From Eledone cirrhosa (lineage: Eukaryota; Mollusca; Cephalopoda; Octopoda; Eledonidae), in NCBI GenBank assembly GCA_964016885.1, contig OZ024742.1, forward strand, positions 119,166,396 through 119,230,395: 64,000 nt of DNA, written 5' to 3'. A model generated the notes under the pieces. The model was not told the DNA's origin. It saw nothing but the letters and a program-made list of their open reading frames with translations, and ran no database searches. The position numbers and the translations under genes are program-made. This document shows, piece after piece, positions 48,207 through 60,137 of this stretch (the first letter of the stretch is position 1; the number at the start of each line of letters is the position of its first letter).

Positions 48207-49409
48207 CATGAATGTTTGGTTCTTATAGAATTCTAGTAATAATCAGGCAGAAATTCCCGACAGATGGAATGGCTCTTCCAGCGCATCTCCCCCATCCTCC
48301 TCCGGGGAAACGCCTTCTCGGCCAGCACGTGGGATCCCATTTGCTCACAATACAGAGAGTACGGCTCTTCCGTGTTTGGACACATTGCATCTGTCATGTG
48401 GATCATGTGATAATTTCATTATTCTGTCCCCCACCCCCCTGTACTATCAACTTATAATCTCTCTCACTAGAATAAAAGTTATTCCATTCGTTAACACGTT
48501 TTATTGTATAGTAGGCAATATGTTGTCCAATATATTCTTTATTTAAGAAGGTAGGGTGTTATTTAAAGGAAATTTACAGTGGTTGCGTAGAAGCTTCCTG
48601 GTCTCAAATATTGTCCAGCAGCAACAGAGAAGACTACATTTTCATCAGAAAATGTAGTCTTCTTCTTTGTTTCTCTCTTTTATATTTTTTAAAGTTCTTC
48701 AGTGCGGTGCTTAGTGTAACTCCAAAGAGATGGCTAGTATAAGAAACGATGTGAGGTATAGTATAAGTTACTGGTATAGGTGATGAGATAAAGAGATGGC
48801 AATGTCTTAGTTACATAATAGATATATTTACACAACTCCAATATAATAAGGATTATGGATTATTTAAATCATTTTAATTCAATAAAATAACATCTGAATA
48901 GTATTACAGAAAAACGAGGGCGTGGACCGAACCACAGAGGCAGAATTGCTAATACTATTTATTGGTTGCAACTCCTGACAAGAAGCAACGTGAAATAAAG
49001 TATTTTGCTGAAAAACACAGCGTGCTGCCCGGTTCACCGGTTCAAGAAACGAACCCACGTAATTATGATCGTTAGTTCAACACATTAACCATTAAAAACT
49101 ATAATTTTATTCTAAATACACTTAACTCAATTTTCATATGTCTTAATTGAAAAATGGACATAATTTCATTGTAAATATTTTCATTGTAAACGAAAGATGG
49201 TACATTGGTACTTCACGTAAAGTATAATCAAGATGATTGAAATGTTTTACAGTATTTTGAAATGAAATACTTGGTAGATGCTTGATAATATAATTATTAA
49301 TATATTTCTTTATTTCGACCTTACGACTTTCCTATCTTAGGAATTTCTGTACTAACTGATGATTGTTGATAAATATGGATAATCAAGGTCTAAGTTGTGA
49401 TTAAGAAGT
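48207..49409. other. No gene seen
   Basis: AT-rich apart from a GC-richer part at 48250-48380. A short hairpin CTACATTTTC / GAAAATGTAG sits at about 48633-48658. No domain found. Confidence 0.5.
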
Positions 49410-49622
49410 TTGTTACGAAACCATAAGGTTTGGATTCGCGACTTGGCGGTATATAGAAGTGCCTGGAGGCGGGGTTTCCCAAGGATCACCTGGCGACGAA
49501 CAATCAGGAAGGACCTGATGGTGGTCAACGTCACCTGGCAAGGTCTCGGAAAAGTTGCCGCTGATCGTGACCGTTGGCGAGTACTTACTGCTCGATGCGC
49601 CGAACGGCGCGGAAGAATCTAA
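49410..49622 (+). pseudogene. LINE C-terminal fragment with intact stop
   Basis: Reads FPRITWRRTIRKDLMVVNVT, then WQGLGKVAADRDRWRVLTA and a stop at 49620-49622. W-R-x-D/T ... W ... AADR..W is the usual end of LINE ORF2. A (TA)n tract follows eight bases after the stop. Confidence 0.8.
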
Positions 49623-49624
49623 GA

Positions 49625-49629
<5 letters not shown>

Positions 49630-49702
<73 letters not shown>
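49630..49702. repeat. (TA)n microsatellite
   Basis: About 36 TA units. Confidence 0.97.
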
Positions 49703-49707
<5 letters not shown>

Positions 49708-49813
49708 ATATACCCTATTGAGAGCTTAGCTGCACACCGGGACTGCATTCGTTAGCTTGGCTGCAACCAGAGCTTCGTTGATGCTGTACTAAATTTTGTA
49801 TATATATATATAT

Positions 49814-50112
49814 ATAAAGAAAAAAAGATGAAATCGAAAATGCAACTGGAGTCTTATTTTAAAAAATATATATATATTTATTTGGTTCCTTTACCGGTTT
49901 CGCAGTTCTTCTGCTTTTCAAAAGTAGAGTTGAGATGGAGGGTCTGTGATTTTTCTCACATCTGATGTGAGAAAAACCACAGACCCTTCATCTCAACTCT
50001 ACTTTTGAAAAGTAGAAGAACTGCGAAACCGGTAAAGGAACCAAATAAATATATATATATTTTTTAAAATAAGACTCCAGTTGCATTTTCGATTTCATCT
50101 TTTTTTCTTTAT
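49814..50112. repeat. 299-bp near-perfect palindrome, family F6
   Basis: Arms 49814-49962 and 49964-50112 with one base between; I count three mismatches. Contains GAAATCGAAAATGCAACTGG at the ends and CGGTTTCGCAGTTCTTC inside. The right flank (ACTTTCACTCGTGTAGGACA) is shared with the other F6 copies. Confidence 0.95.
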
Positions 50113-50169
50113 ACTTTCACTCGTGTAGGACACCTCGGTTATTTTTCATTTTGTAAAAAAAAACCTCAC

Positions 50170-50179
<10 letters not shown>

Positions 50180-50215
<36 letters not shown>
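50180..50215. repeat. (TA)n microsatellite
   Basis: About 18 TA units. Confidence 0.95.
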
Positions 50216-50218
<3 letters not shown>

Positions 50219-50530
50219 TATATTATTCAAAATATTAATAAATGAAGACGTTCACATAATCAAAATATATGTTTTATTATATATATTTACTGTGCTGTTT
50301 TTTCAGTACGTCCTCATCAGATAAAATACATAAATTGATGTACGACATACCTCAACTGTCTTGATGGTTTAATTTCAGTCTTGGCAGTGATTTATTACAA
50401 CAAAACTCTATGTTTATATGCCACATGAAGGAATAACATGACAAACTAAATATGATGAAGAGAGGGAAATAAATAAACACATAAGTACATAAATGTTAAA
50501 ATATTTAAATATTCATGTCAGAGAAGAAAC

Positions 50531-50534
<4 letters not shown>

Positions 50535-50607
<73 letters not shown>
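50535..50607. repeat. (GA)n microsatellite
   Basis: About 36 GA units. Confidence 0.97.
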
Positions 50608-50609
<2 letters not shown>

Positions 50610-51517
50610 TGCTAAATAGAAGAGAGGAGGGAAATTAAATAAAATGAAGATAAAAAGGAGGGAGAGGGAGATAAAAGAGAGGATGGAATACATAACTGCA
50701 ACAGGAAAGAAAGAAAGAAAGAAGAAAGGGACATGATGCGTGACAATTGTTTTCAAATATTAAGTCAGGTAGAAGCGACCAATTAAATAGCGTTAAAATT
50801 ATTACTATCTATTGTTATGTTTGAGCGAAATTATACTAATATAGTAAATCGAAATAAAACAATATGAAATATTTTCAATGATAATCAGAAGTATAGTTAA
50901 ATTAATAAATATATTCAATATTTTGTTACAAAATTCAAAATCAGAAACATTTAACCTACAAATAAAGTTTACAAATATAGTAAATATGTATGAGTATATT
51001 TATCATAACTTAATCGCATATCACCATCTGTATATGCATTTTATATAATGTTTAGAATTATTAACATTATAAACATTACAAACCGTTTAAATCAATAGTT
51101 GTCAATTACATATAGGATTAATTAATAGTTATATTTCTTGAAAGTATTATTATTTCGAATCAACCCAATCCTACTACAGTATAAATTATGTTAAATATAC
51201 ATTATTAATCGATTTGGATAAAAACGAAAATTCTATACGATAAATGTAAACAAATGAGCTCCGTACAACATATCTGATCTTTTAAATTAGCTAAATGCTT
51301 TGAAAGCTAGGAGATATTTCAAATCACAAATTTAGAAAATTCCAGTTATACAAAGACGATTTTAAAACCGAACTAAAGGTATTTAGTCAATCATGAAATT
51401 AACTCACCATATAAAAGAGCCAATATGCAATTTCATAAGGTAAGGTAAAACATTATACATAATAACAACGGTAGCATTTCAAGAATTATTAATAAAAGTC
51501 AATATTTTTTCACTCAT
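50608..51517. other. Possible 3' untranslated part of the PLE
   Basis: Lies downstream, in minus-strand sense, of the PLE stop at 51518. Very AT-rich; no frame, no repeat recognised. The assignment to the PLE is inference. Confidence 0.35.
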
Positions 51518-52066
51518 TCAGGGTTTTTTTCTAAATTTAAATGATGCTTGAAATGATTTTCCAGATTTATGGAGGCAAGTTGCAAATAATTCATTTTTCT
51601 TATTAATTAAATTACCATAATTAGTAATTATTAATAGAGTTTCCAAATTGCAAAGATGGCAGATTGGCGAGATGGAAGCATTCCGATATGATTCAGACTT
51701 TCTAAGAAATTGAGTATTTTATATTTTTTTCTTTTAAAGACCATATTAATTGTGATAACGAAGTAGAATATTTTTTATGTGGATTAGAGAAATAATGTTT
51801 ATGATTGGAAAAGCCAAGTCTAAAGTTCGATGAAGTTGCACCTATGTAGTTATAAGTAATATTATTATTTGTTTTAATGGTACATTTATATACTAAATTT
51901 TTATCAAGGCAATTATTTTGTAAAGGGCATTTAGATTTCCTTCTACAGTTACAGTTCGATTCAAAGATTTCGATAACCTAAACTGTTCGTATTATCATTG
52001 TTAATGTTTCTATGTGTTCCACTATATCTGTTTAAATGATTGTTATTGTTATTCGCATTAAATACT

Positions 52067-52069
<3 letters not shown>
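51518..52069 (-). pseudogene. Penelope-like element, GIY-YIG endonuclease end
   Basis: Minus strand, in several frames, 5' to 3': NNNTVFNANNNNNHLN, then CNCRRKSKCPLQNNC with LVYKCTIKT, YNYIGATSSNFRLGFSNHKH, KYSTSLSQLIWSLKEKNIKY, and HLCNLETLLIITNYGNLINK with KNELFATCLH and a stop at 51518-51520. A Cys-rich CxC...CPL...C...VYK segment before a GIY-YIG nuclease (Y-x-YIG) and a final CNL-E..LI...N..NEL...C.H is the known C-terminal layout of Penelope-like retroelements. Frameshifts (about 51960) and stops make it dead. The missing N-terminal side continues at 60138-60352. Confidence 0.85.

Positions 52070-52132
<63 letters not shown>
52070..52132. repeat. (TTA)n tract at LINE E1 3' end
   Basis: About 21 TTA units. 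On the minus strand it is both the tail of LINE E1 and the poly-Asn (AAT)n tract of the PLE. Confidence 0.97.
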
Positions 52133-52133
<1 letters not shown>

Positions 52134-55100
52134 AGCTGCATTTATCTTGCTTTATGTTCATACGAGTTATCACCAAGTATCAACCAGTGACCTCAAGAGA
52201 CAACAAGGTCCGCCATGTTCAAGAAAGAACATACATACTCACACATGCATCTTTAGTGTTTAGACTTGTGATGTACTTATATTGACAGAATCTTCCTTAG
52301 TATATGGGCAGTTCCCATTAGTACTATCTTTTGTATTTCTCCTATACGCGGGTTTCCTGGGATTTGCGATAAGTAATCATTAGACCCCTTAGGTATCATT
52401 CCTAGAGCGCCTACAACCACTGGTATTGTTTTAGTTCTCAATTTCCACATTTTTCCAATTTCTATCTCCAGGTCCTTATACTTGCTCAATTTTTCAAATG
52501 TTTTTATAGATACATTCTTGTCTATTGGAACGGACATATCAATTAGCAGGCATACCCTCTTTTTAAAGTCCTTCAATATTATATCAGGTCTATTTGCATC
52601 TATTTTTCGGTCTGTTTGGATGCTAAAGTTCCACAAGATTGAGATGTGATCTTTTTCAAGTATGGGAGGTGGTTGATGCTCCCACCAATTCTTTTGATGG
52701 GGCAGGTCATAATGCTTACACATTATCCAATGCATGTATTGTGCAGCTCTGTCATGCCTGTTTAGGTATTCGGTTGGAGCTATAGGACTGCACATTGAAA
52801 TTATATGGTCAATGGTCTCGGGTTGTTTTTTACATACACGGCATAATGGGCTGCATCCATTTTTTATTATGTTGGCTTGGTAATTTTTTGTTGGCAGACA
52901 CTGATCTTGTGCTGATATAATCAGTCCTTCAGTCTCCGATTTCAGTCCAGAAGATGCCAACCACTGATGGGTTAAAGTTTTGTCAACATCAGGATTGTTA
53001 GCTCGTTCTGGGTATTTTCCATACAGAGGCTTTTCTTGCCATTTCTTAGCCAGTTTCTGTAGCAGTTCTTTCTTTGCAGTTACTTTTACCTGCTTTGCTT
53101 TTTCTGTGTTTTCCATTTCAGCAGTAAATGGGACTTCTGAAATTTGTAGTCCATTACTGTATCGTTGTGCATCTTTTGTAATGGAGTATGATCTTTTGAT
53201 GCTTTCGTGTTTCAAAACGAGTTTGATCATCAAATCATGTGATTCCCTTAGATATGTAGATAATCCAATTGTTGCAGTTTTCAACGCAATGTCTAACTGG
53301 ATTAACCCACGTCCTCCTTCTTTCCTAGGGAGATATATTCTATCTATATCTGCCTTAGGGTGATGCATTCTGTGCATGGTTAGGAATTTTCGAATTTTTG
53401 TATCGAGCCTACGGATCTCTGTGCTTGACCAGTTGATGACATTGTAACTGTAGGTTACTACTGGTATGGCAAGCGTGTTTATGGCATCGATCCTATTCCT
53501 TGCATTCAATTCCGTTCTTAAGATTGCTCTTACTCTGCGGTAACATTCCTTCCTTATCCTTTCCCTCATTGTCGAGTGCTTGATTCCGTCTCCTTCACAA
53601 ACACCTAGATATCTGTAAGTTTCCTCTTGATCAAGTTCTCTTATCACGTTCCCTCGATGAAGATTAATGTCTGAACTTTTCAGCAGCTTTCCTCTGGTGA
53701 ACGTTGCTTTGGCGCATTTATCTAGTCCAAACTCCATTTTAATGTCATCACTGAACTGCTCCACAGTGGATAATAGCCCTTGCAATTGTTCATCATTTTT
53801 TGCATATAGTTTCAGGTCATCCATTTAGAACAAGTGATTAATGGTTTTGTCATAGACTTTATATCCATGTTTTGTTTCATTGAGCATTTTACTTAATGGT
53901 ATAAGTGCGATGCAGAATAAAAGCGGTGATAAAGAGTCACCCTGAAAAATTCCACAATTAATATTAACTTCTCCAGCTTCCAGTGATTTTGTTTCACTAT
54001 TCAAAAGGAGTGTCGTTTTCCATGTCTTCATACTGAATGACAAAAACCTCCTGACAACGGGGGATATTTTGAAAATCTCTAAACATTTTTCAATCCAACT
54101 GTGTGGCAAACTATCGAATGCTTTTTTATAATCTATCCAAGCAATCGATAGATTTTTGTGTCTATTATGACAATCTTCCAGTATCATTTTGTTAACCAGA
54201 AGCTGATCCTTACAGCCATATGAGCCTCGTTTACACCCTTTCTGCTCAATGGGAAATAGGTCATTTGTTATCAGGTGGTCATATGTGTATTCAGTTAGGA
54301 CTGATGTTAAAATTTTATACATTGTGGTCAAGCAAGTTATCGGTCTGTAATTTTTGGGATTGTTTGTCTCATCATTCTTCGGAAGCAGGAATGTAATGCC
54401 GTTAACTAGCCATGATGGTATCTTTTCTGGCTCCTTAACTATTTCATTGTAAAGTTGGGCTAACAGCTCATAAGACTCTGTGAAGGCATTTATCCAAAAG
54501 TTTTGTATTTTGTCTTTTCCTGGGGATTTCCATTTGCTGGTTTTTCTTAGAGCCAAGCGCAACTGTTCAACTGTTATATTTCCCATATTTGTTCCTCAAG
54601 GTGAGCTGTATCTTTCATTTGTCTGTCTATCCTTGGGGCATGTATGTTATGAACTTTTTCTTCGGCCCAGATCTTTTCCCAGAATTCTTGCACTTCCTCC
54701 TTGGGTGGTATTGATTTAGCAGTTATTGTTGACTTACCAATTTTTCTGTAGAAGTTTCTTTGGTTGTTTTTGAACATATTATTGTCCTTATAGAATCTAG
54801 ATCGTTTTTCAAAGCGCCTTATACGAGCAGCTTTGGCCGACACTTTTTGTTTGATTATTTCTATCAGCATGTCTATGTCACTTGTTGATTTTATACTGTA
54901 CTTTTTTTTCAATTTTCTAAGTTTAGTTTGTTTAACATGTTCACCTACTTTATAGTTTGTTAAAATTTCTATGTCAGATCGGAGAAGGTTTATTTGGCGG
55001 TTGATGTTCTCTTGCCAAGTAGATTTCTTGTGCGAATTCCTTTGTTTTTTCATCTTCACTCCACATAAGTGAGTGGTGACTTTAGCCGATGCATAATAGA

Positions 55101-56022
55101 GATGATTTAAATCAGTAATGTTTAGTTTGTTTGTGATGATAATGTTTTTGAGAATTATGTTAGTCTTGTGTATTATCTTTTGGTTCTGTTTGGAGTTCTG
55201 GATCTTAGGGAGGGTGTCTGGTTGCCCCATGTCAGATTCTTTCATTTTCATCCATTCGATCATAATTTCATCCTTCAAGTTGGCAAGTTCATTCTCATTC
55301 ATTTCTTTATCATTTACGATCTCATTATTTTCATTTTGAGTTTCATCTTGAGCATGCACTCCCTCCACTTTTTCGATCCTTTCTTTAATTTGTTCTGTTG
55401 CCAGTGATTCCGCCCCAACCCTGGGATTCGAAGTGTTACAATTTACCTCGTTTTCACTGACACGTGTTTCATTTTCCCTTCGCTGACTTTGTGCTAATAG
55501 CTTGATGTGATCAATTTCTATATCAGTTAGTAACTTTTTTCTTACAATATTTCTTCGTATATTGGCTAGTTTGTTGCTGTCAATATAGCCTCTGTTTTCG
55601 GGATGTTTCTTTTTCCAGTTGATATATGTCTGTTCTGTATTCGATGTATTTGATGGGTAGTACATGGCAGTGTAGAAAGCCTCAAGGACTTCTTTATTAT
55701 CTTCCCTTGACCATTTTTCTCTCTTTTTCTTTGGATTTCTTGGTGGTGAGCATGGAGGGCCAACAGTAGGAGTATTCCGGTTATGGGAGGTCTCCAGCTC
55801 CGAAGTGATGGGAAGGTTTGAACCATTAGCTGATTTTTCGGCCCCAGTCTGGTTCCTCTCTGAGGGACGCGGCCCTTTTTTACCCGGGTGACGGCCGATC
55901 CAGTATGAGATTTTATCATTAGACATTTACTTTATTTTGTCGCGTTTTATCCTTATCCGCCAAGGGGTAATCATTTCGTGTTACCACTTCTAGAACGAGT
56001 GTCAACCAAGACTAGAGGGGTC

Positions 56023-56023
<1 letters not shown>
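52133..56023 (-). pseudogene. E1: near-complete R4/Dong-like LINE
   Basis: A single ORF of about 1216 codons. The Met at 55926 opens a basic N-terminal region with a Myb-like segment (KKREKWSREDNKEVLEAF, residues 67-84). RT landmarks are KWKSPGKDK, NYRPITCLTTMYKILTSV, AWIDYKKAFDSLPHSWI, GIFQGDSLSPLLF and MDDLKLYA. The C-terminus has a C-x2-C-x8-H-x4-C knuckle (CRVC...H...C) and RPD followed by LIDMSVP, the restriction-like endonuclease signature. Two lesions: a one-base frameshift near 54580 (QIWE to NITVEQ) and TAA just before MDDLK (53825-53827). 3' UTR 52133-52276; short 5' UTR to 56023. Both ends touch (TTA)n. Clade assignment rests on RLE, FMDD and the TAA target. Confidence 0.88.

Positions 56024-56059
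<36 letters not shown>
56024..56059. repeat. (TTA)n tract between E1 and E2
   Basis: About 12 TTA units, abutting the E1 5' end and the E2 3' end. Confidence 0.97.
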
Positions 56060-56060
<1 letters not shown>

Positions 56061-57654
56061 AGTTGCATTTATCTTGCTTCATGTTCATACGAGTTATCAC
56101 CAAGTCACAACCAGTGACCTCAAGAGACAACAAGGTCCGCCATGTTCAAGAAAGAACATACATACTCACACATGCATCTTTAGTGTTTAGACTTGTGATG
56201 TACTTATATTGACAGAATCTTCCTTAGTATATGGGCAGTTCCCATTAGTACTATCTTTTGTATTTCTCCTATACGCGGGTTTCCTGGGATTTGCGATAAG
56301 TAATCAATAGACCCCTTAGGTATCATTCCCAGAGCGCCTACAACCACTGGTATTGTTTTAGTTCTCAATTTCCACATTTTTCCAATTTCTATCTCCAGGT
56401 CCTTATACTTGCTCAATTTTTCACAATGTTTTTATAGATACATTCTTGTCTATTGGAACAGACATATCAATTAGCAGGCATACCCTCTTTTTAAAGTCCT
56501 TCAATATTATATCAGGTCTATTTGCATCTATTTTTCGGTCTGTTTGGATGCTAAAGTTCCACAGGATTGAGATGTGATCTTTTTCAAGCATGGGAGGTGG
56601 TTGATGCTCCCACCAATTCTTTTGATGGCGCAGGTCAAAATGCTTACACATTATCCAATGTATGTATTGTGCAGCTCTGTCATGCCTGTTTAGGTATTCG
56701 GTTGGAGCTATAGGACTGCACATTGAAATTATATGGTCAATGGTCTCTGGTTGTTTTTTGCATACACGGCATAATGGGCTGCATCCATTTTTTATTATGT
56801 TGGCTTGGTAATTTTTTGTTGGCACACACTGATCTTGTGCTGATATAATCAGTCCTTCAGTCTCCGATTTCAGTCCAGAGGATGCCAACCACTGATGGGT
56901 TTTGTCAACATCAGGATTGTTAGCTCGCTCTGGGTATTTTCCATACAGAGGCTTTTCTTGCCATTTCTTAGCCAGTTTCTGTAGCAGTTCTTTCTTTGCA
57001 GTTACTTTTATCTGCTTTGCTTTTTCTGTGTTTTCCATTTCAGCAGTAAATGGGACTTCTGAAATTTGTAGTCCATTACTGTATCGTTGTGCATCTTTTG
57101 TAATGGAGTATGATCTTTTGATGCTTTCGTGTTTCAAAACGAGTTTGATCATCAAATCATGTGATTCCCTTAGATATGTAGATAATCCAATTGTTGCAGT
57201 TTTCAACGCAATGTCTAACTGGATTAACCCACGTCCTCCTTCTTTCCTAGGGAGATATATTCTATCTATATCTGCCTTAGGGTGATGCATTCTGTGCATG
57301 GTTAGGAATTTTCGAATTTTTGTATCGAGCCTACGGATCTCTGTGCTTGACCAGTTGATGACATTGTAACTGTAGGTTACTACTGGTATGGCAAGCGTGT
57401 TTATGGCATCGATCCTATTCCTTGCATTCAATTCCGTTCTTAAGATTGCTCTTACTCTGCGGTAACATTCCTTCCTTATCCTTTCCCTCATTGTCGAGTG
57501 CTTGATTCCGTCTCCTTCACAAACACCTAGATATTTGTAAGTTTTTTCTTGATCAAGTTCTCTTATCACGTTCCCCCGATCAAGATTAATGTCTGAACTC
57601 TTCAGCAGCTTTCCTCTGGTGAACGTTGGTTTGGCGCATTTATCTAGTCCAAAC
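56060..57654 (-). pseudogene. E2: 5'-truncated sister copy of E1
   Basis: Nearly identical to E1 from the same 3' UTR start (ACAGTTGCATTTATCTTGC) up to the word GGACTAGATAAATGCGCC upstream in sense direction, where it ends abruptly at (TTA)n. It holds only the part after the RT catalytic box: thumb region, CCHC knuckle and endonuclease. Differences from E1 include one extra base near 56423 causing a frameshift (SIKTL stop), a missing TTAAAG (two codons) near 56900, and scattered substitutions. Non-functional. Confidence 0.92.
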
Positions 57655-57695
57655 TTATTATTATTATTATTATTATTATTATTGTTATTGTTATT
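57655..57695. repeat. (TTA)n tract between E2 and E3
   Basis: About ten TTA units then TTG TTA TTG TTA. Confidence 0.95.
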
Positions 57696-60063
57696 CCTTG
57701 AATCTCAGTCATTGATGTTGGTTAACTGGAAAGTCCGTTGGATTGAATATCAAGCCACTACCTGCAGCCTCAGATATTCAGGACGTATCGGTGGGTTCTT
57801 GCTGTTCCCAGCAAGCATGCCTTTTGAAGCGTTCCAAAAAGCGTGAAGGGGCCGATTTTCTTTAACCATCCTTGGAAACTTTTTGAGATAGTACCTAGTG
57901 CACCTATGACAATCGGGACCAATTTGACTTCATGGCAGTTCCAATTCCTTTTTACCTCCCACTTTAAGTCCTGGTATGGGTTAATTTTCTCCCTCTCCTT
58001 CTCTTGCACTCTCGTGTCGAATGGGCAGGCCACATCCACAATCAGGCACGATCTTTTTTCTTTGTCCACAACCACCAGGTCAGGTCTATTGTGTTCCAGT
58101 TTCTTGTCCGTCTGTATCCTAAAATCCCACAGCACCTTCACCTGATCGTTTTCTATCACCGACTCTGGCTTATGCTCATACCACTTCTCAGCATGTGGTA
58201 AATTGTTTACTTTGCATAGGTGCCAGTGGACCACCCTGCCCATCACATCATGTCCCCAGCCCTTATAGTGAGTCTGGGCTAGGTGTTTACACTCGGATAC
58301 AATGTGAGCCACAGTCTCCTCTCTCTCTCCACAGATCCTGCACAGTGGGATAGCCTCCTCCTTGTAAATATGGTGTTTCAACCACTTCGTTTTGTGGGCC
58401 TGCTCTTGTGCAGCCATTAACATTCCTTCTGTAGCCTTTTTAAGGTCTCCTCTTTTCAACCAGTTCCATGTCTGTGGATCTCTGAATTCAGTTTTCTCAA
58501 AGAAGGTACTAAGAAGGGATTTTTCCTGAAGGCTGCTCTTTCTCCTTGTTATTTCCTCCTTGGACATCCCCTGGTTTATTGTCCTCTCCTTCAGTACAGT
58601 TCTGAGCATTGGCTCCTTACTATCAGTCACGTATTTGTGTAGGTTGTTTTTCTCCATCTGAACACAGTCCTCTATGCTGATAAGACCTCTTCCACCTTCA
58701 GATCTCCTTAAGTAGAGTCTATCGACATCACTCCTCTTGTGGAACGTGTTGTAGATACTCAATAGCTTCCTAGTCTTCCTATCCATTTCTTTTTGTTCAG
58801 CAACATTCCATCTCAGAATTCCCGCACTGTACCTAATAATAGACACAGCTCGGGAATTTACTGCACTTATGGCATTCCTACTGTTCAGATGTGACTTTAA
58901 TACGCTCCTTACTCTCCGAATGTATTCAGTTCTTATCAATTCCTTCATTTTTTTGTTCTTGATGCCATCAGTCTCCAGAACACCCAAATACTTGTATCCC
59001 TCCTCAGTGTCAATCTCCTTTATCATCTCACCTCTTGGTACCTGGATTCTGTTATTTCTGCTCAATTTACCCCTCTTCATCACAAGGACTCCACACTTAC
59101 TAATACCAAATTGCATACATATATCATTGCTGAAAATACGGACAGTGTCAACAAGCACATCCAACTCCTTCTCACTCTTCCCGAAGAGCTTAAGATCGTC
59201 CATGAAGAGGAGGTGATTGATAGTAAGCTCTCCCTTTCCCAACTTGTATCCTGCTCTCACTTTTCGCTGTATAATGGTCAGGGGCATCAGGGCAAGGACA
59301 AACAACAGAGGGGACAGACTATCTCCCTGGAAGATACCTCTCTTGATCTTCACGCCTCCCAAGGATTCTCCAGCTGATGTTAACTCTGTTTCCCAGGACT
59401 TCATATTTTTGCCCAACAACTGTCTGATGTTATCTGCCACCCTGAAGATCTCCAGGCTTTTGGTGATCCAACAATGGGGCACCATGTCAAATGCCTTTTT
59501 GTAGTCTATCCATCCCATGGCAAGACCAGTGTGTCTCCTCTTGCAATTCCTCATTACCATCTTATCAATAAGTAACTGGTCCTTTGTACCACGGGACTTC
59601 TTTCGGCATCCTTTCTGTTCGTCCGGTAACAAGTTGTTTGTGTGGAGGTGATGGTAGATTTCCTCAGACATAATGCTTGTCAACAGTTTCCACATTACGG
59701 ACAGACATGTGATAGGTCTATAGTTGGTAACATCATTACCCTTGATTCGGTCTTTCATTATCAGAACTGTGGTACCTTTTGTCAACCACTCTGGCACCTC
59801 ACCTGACATCAAGCAGTCATTGAACATGGTTGTCAGTTTCGGGTGGAGGGATGTTATATTTTTAATCCAATACCCCTGTACACCATCTGGGCCTGGTGAT
59901 TTCCAGTTGGTTAGTTTTTTGGCCTGCCCCTTAAGAGTTTCAACTGTGATACTCAAATCAGTTTGTTGGTGTGCCTGTTCACTAATCTCCTTCTGTACTG
60001 TCTCAATCCACACTGCCTGGTGTTTAACATCCTGCTCCCATATTCCTTTCCAGAATGTTTTAG

Positions 60064-60067
<4 letters not shown>
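57696..60067 (-). mobile_element. E3: 5'-truncated R4/Dong-like LINE, second family
   Basis: Includes the open frame described separately, a 74-bp 3' UTR (57696-57769) and a 3' tail of AAC/AAT units. Only about half of E1's residues match, so it is another family of the same clade. The 5' end is a truncation at (TTA)n. Confidence 0.9.
57770..60067 (-). CDS. R4/Dong-like LINE polyprotein, 5' truncated, uninterrupted
   Basis: Open for 766 codons to its stop with no lesion. It has no upstream ATG: the frame is open to the truncation point and the first plausible start is a GTG at 60011-60013. Numbered from there: NWKSPGPDGVQGYW (36-49), NYRPITCLSVMWKLL (97-111), RT motif A GWIDYKKAFD (167-176, catalytic D170), GIFQGDSLSPLLF (226-238), FMDDLKLF (270-277, D272-D273). 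Then a C-x2-C-x8-H-x4-C knuckle (C558, C561, H570, C575) and an endonuclease RPD (643-645) with LIVDVACPFD (657-666). E1 has about 430 more residues upstream, including the Myb-like part, which this copy lacks. RT and nuclease residues look intact, but it lacks its promoter and DNA-binding N-terminus, so it is probably inactive. Confidence 0.88.

Positions 60068-60137
<70 letters not shown>
60068..60137. repeat. (TTA)n tract at E3 5' end
   Basis: About 23 TTA units. On the minus strand it is in frame with the PLE as poly-Asn. Confidence 0.97.

Noticed and set aside
49890..50035. GAAACCGGTA in the F6 palindrome as a hammerhead stem III and cleavage site
   Set aside because: ACC/GGT plus A fits stem III, but the required CUGANGA is absent (TAGAAGA) and there is no room for stem II.
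50293..50312. CTGATGA, GGACGTACT, GAAA on the minus strand as another hammerhead
   Set aside because: Stem II would have only one or two pairs and no stem I or stem III could be drawn.
51961..52176. Asn-rich protein suggested by poly-Asn frames at 52.1 and 60.1 kb
   Set aside because: The Asn run is (AAT)n inside a PLE ORF. Flanking residues belong to the PLE, and the two frames are halves of one split element.
52980..53363. Plus-strand frames of 127 codons at 52980 and 56902
   Set aside because: Both are antisense shadows of the same part of LINEs E1 and E2.
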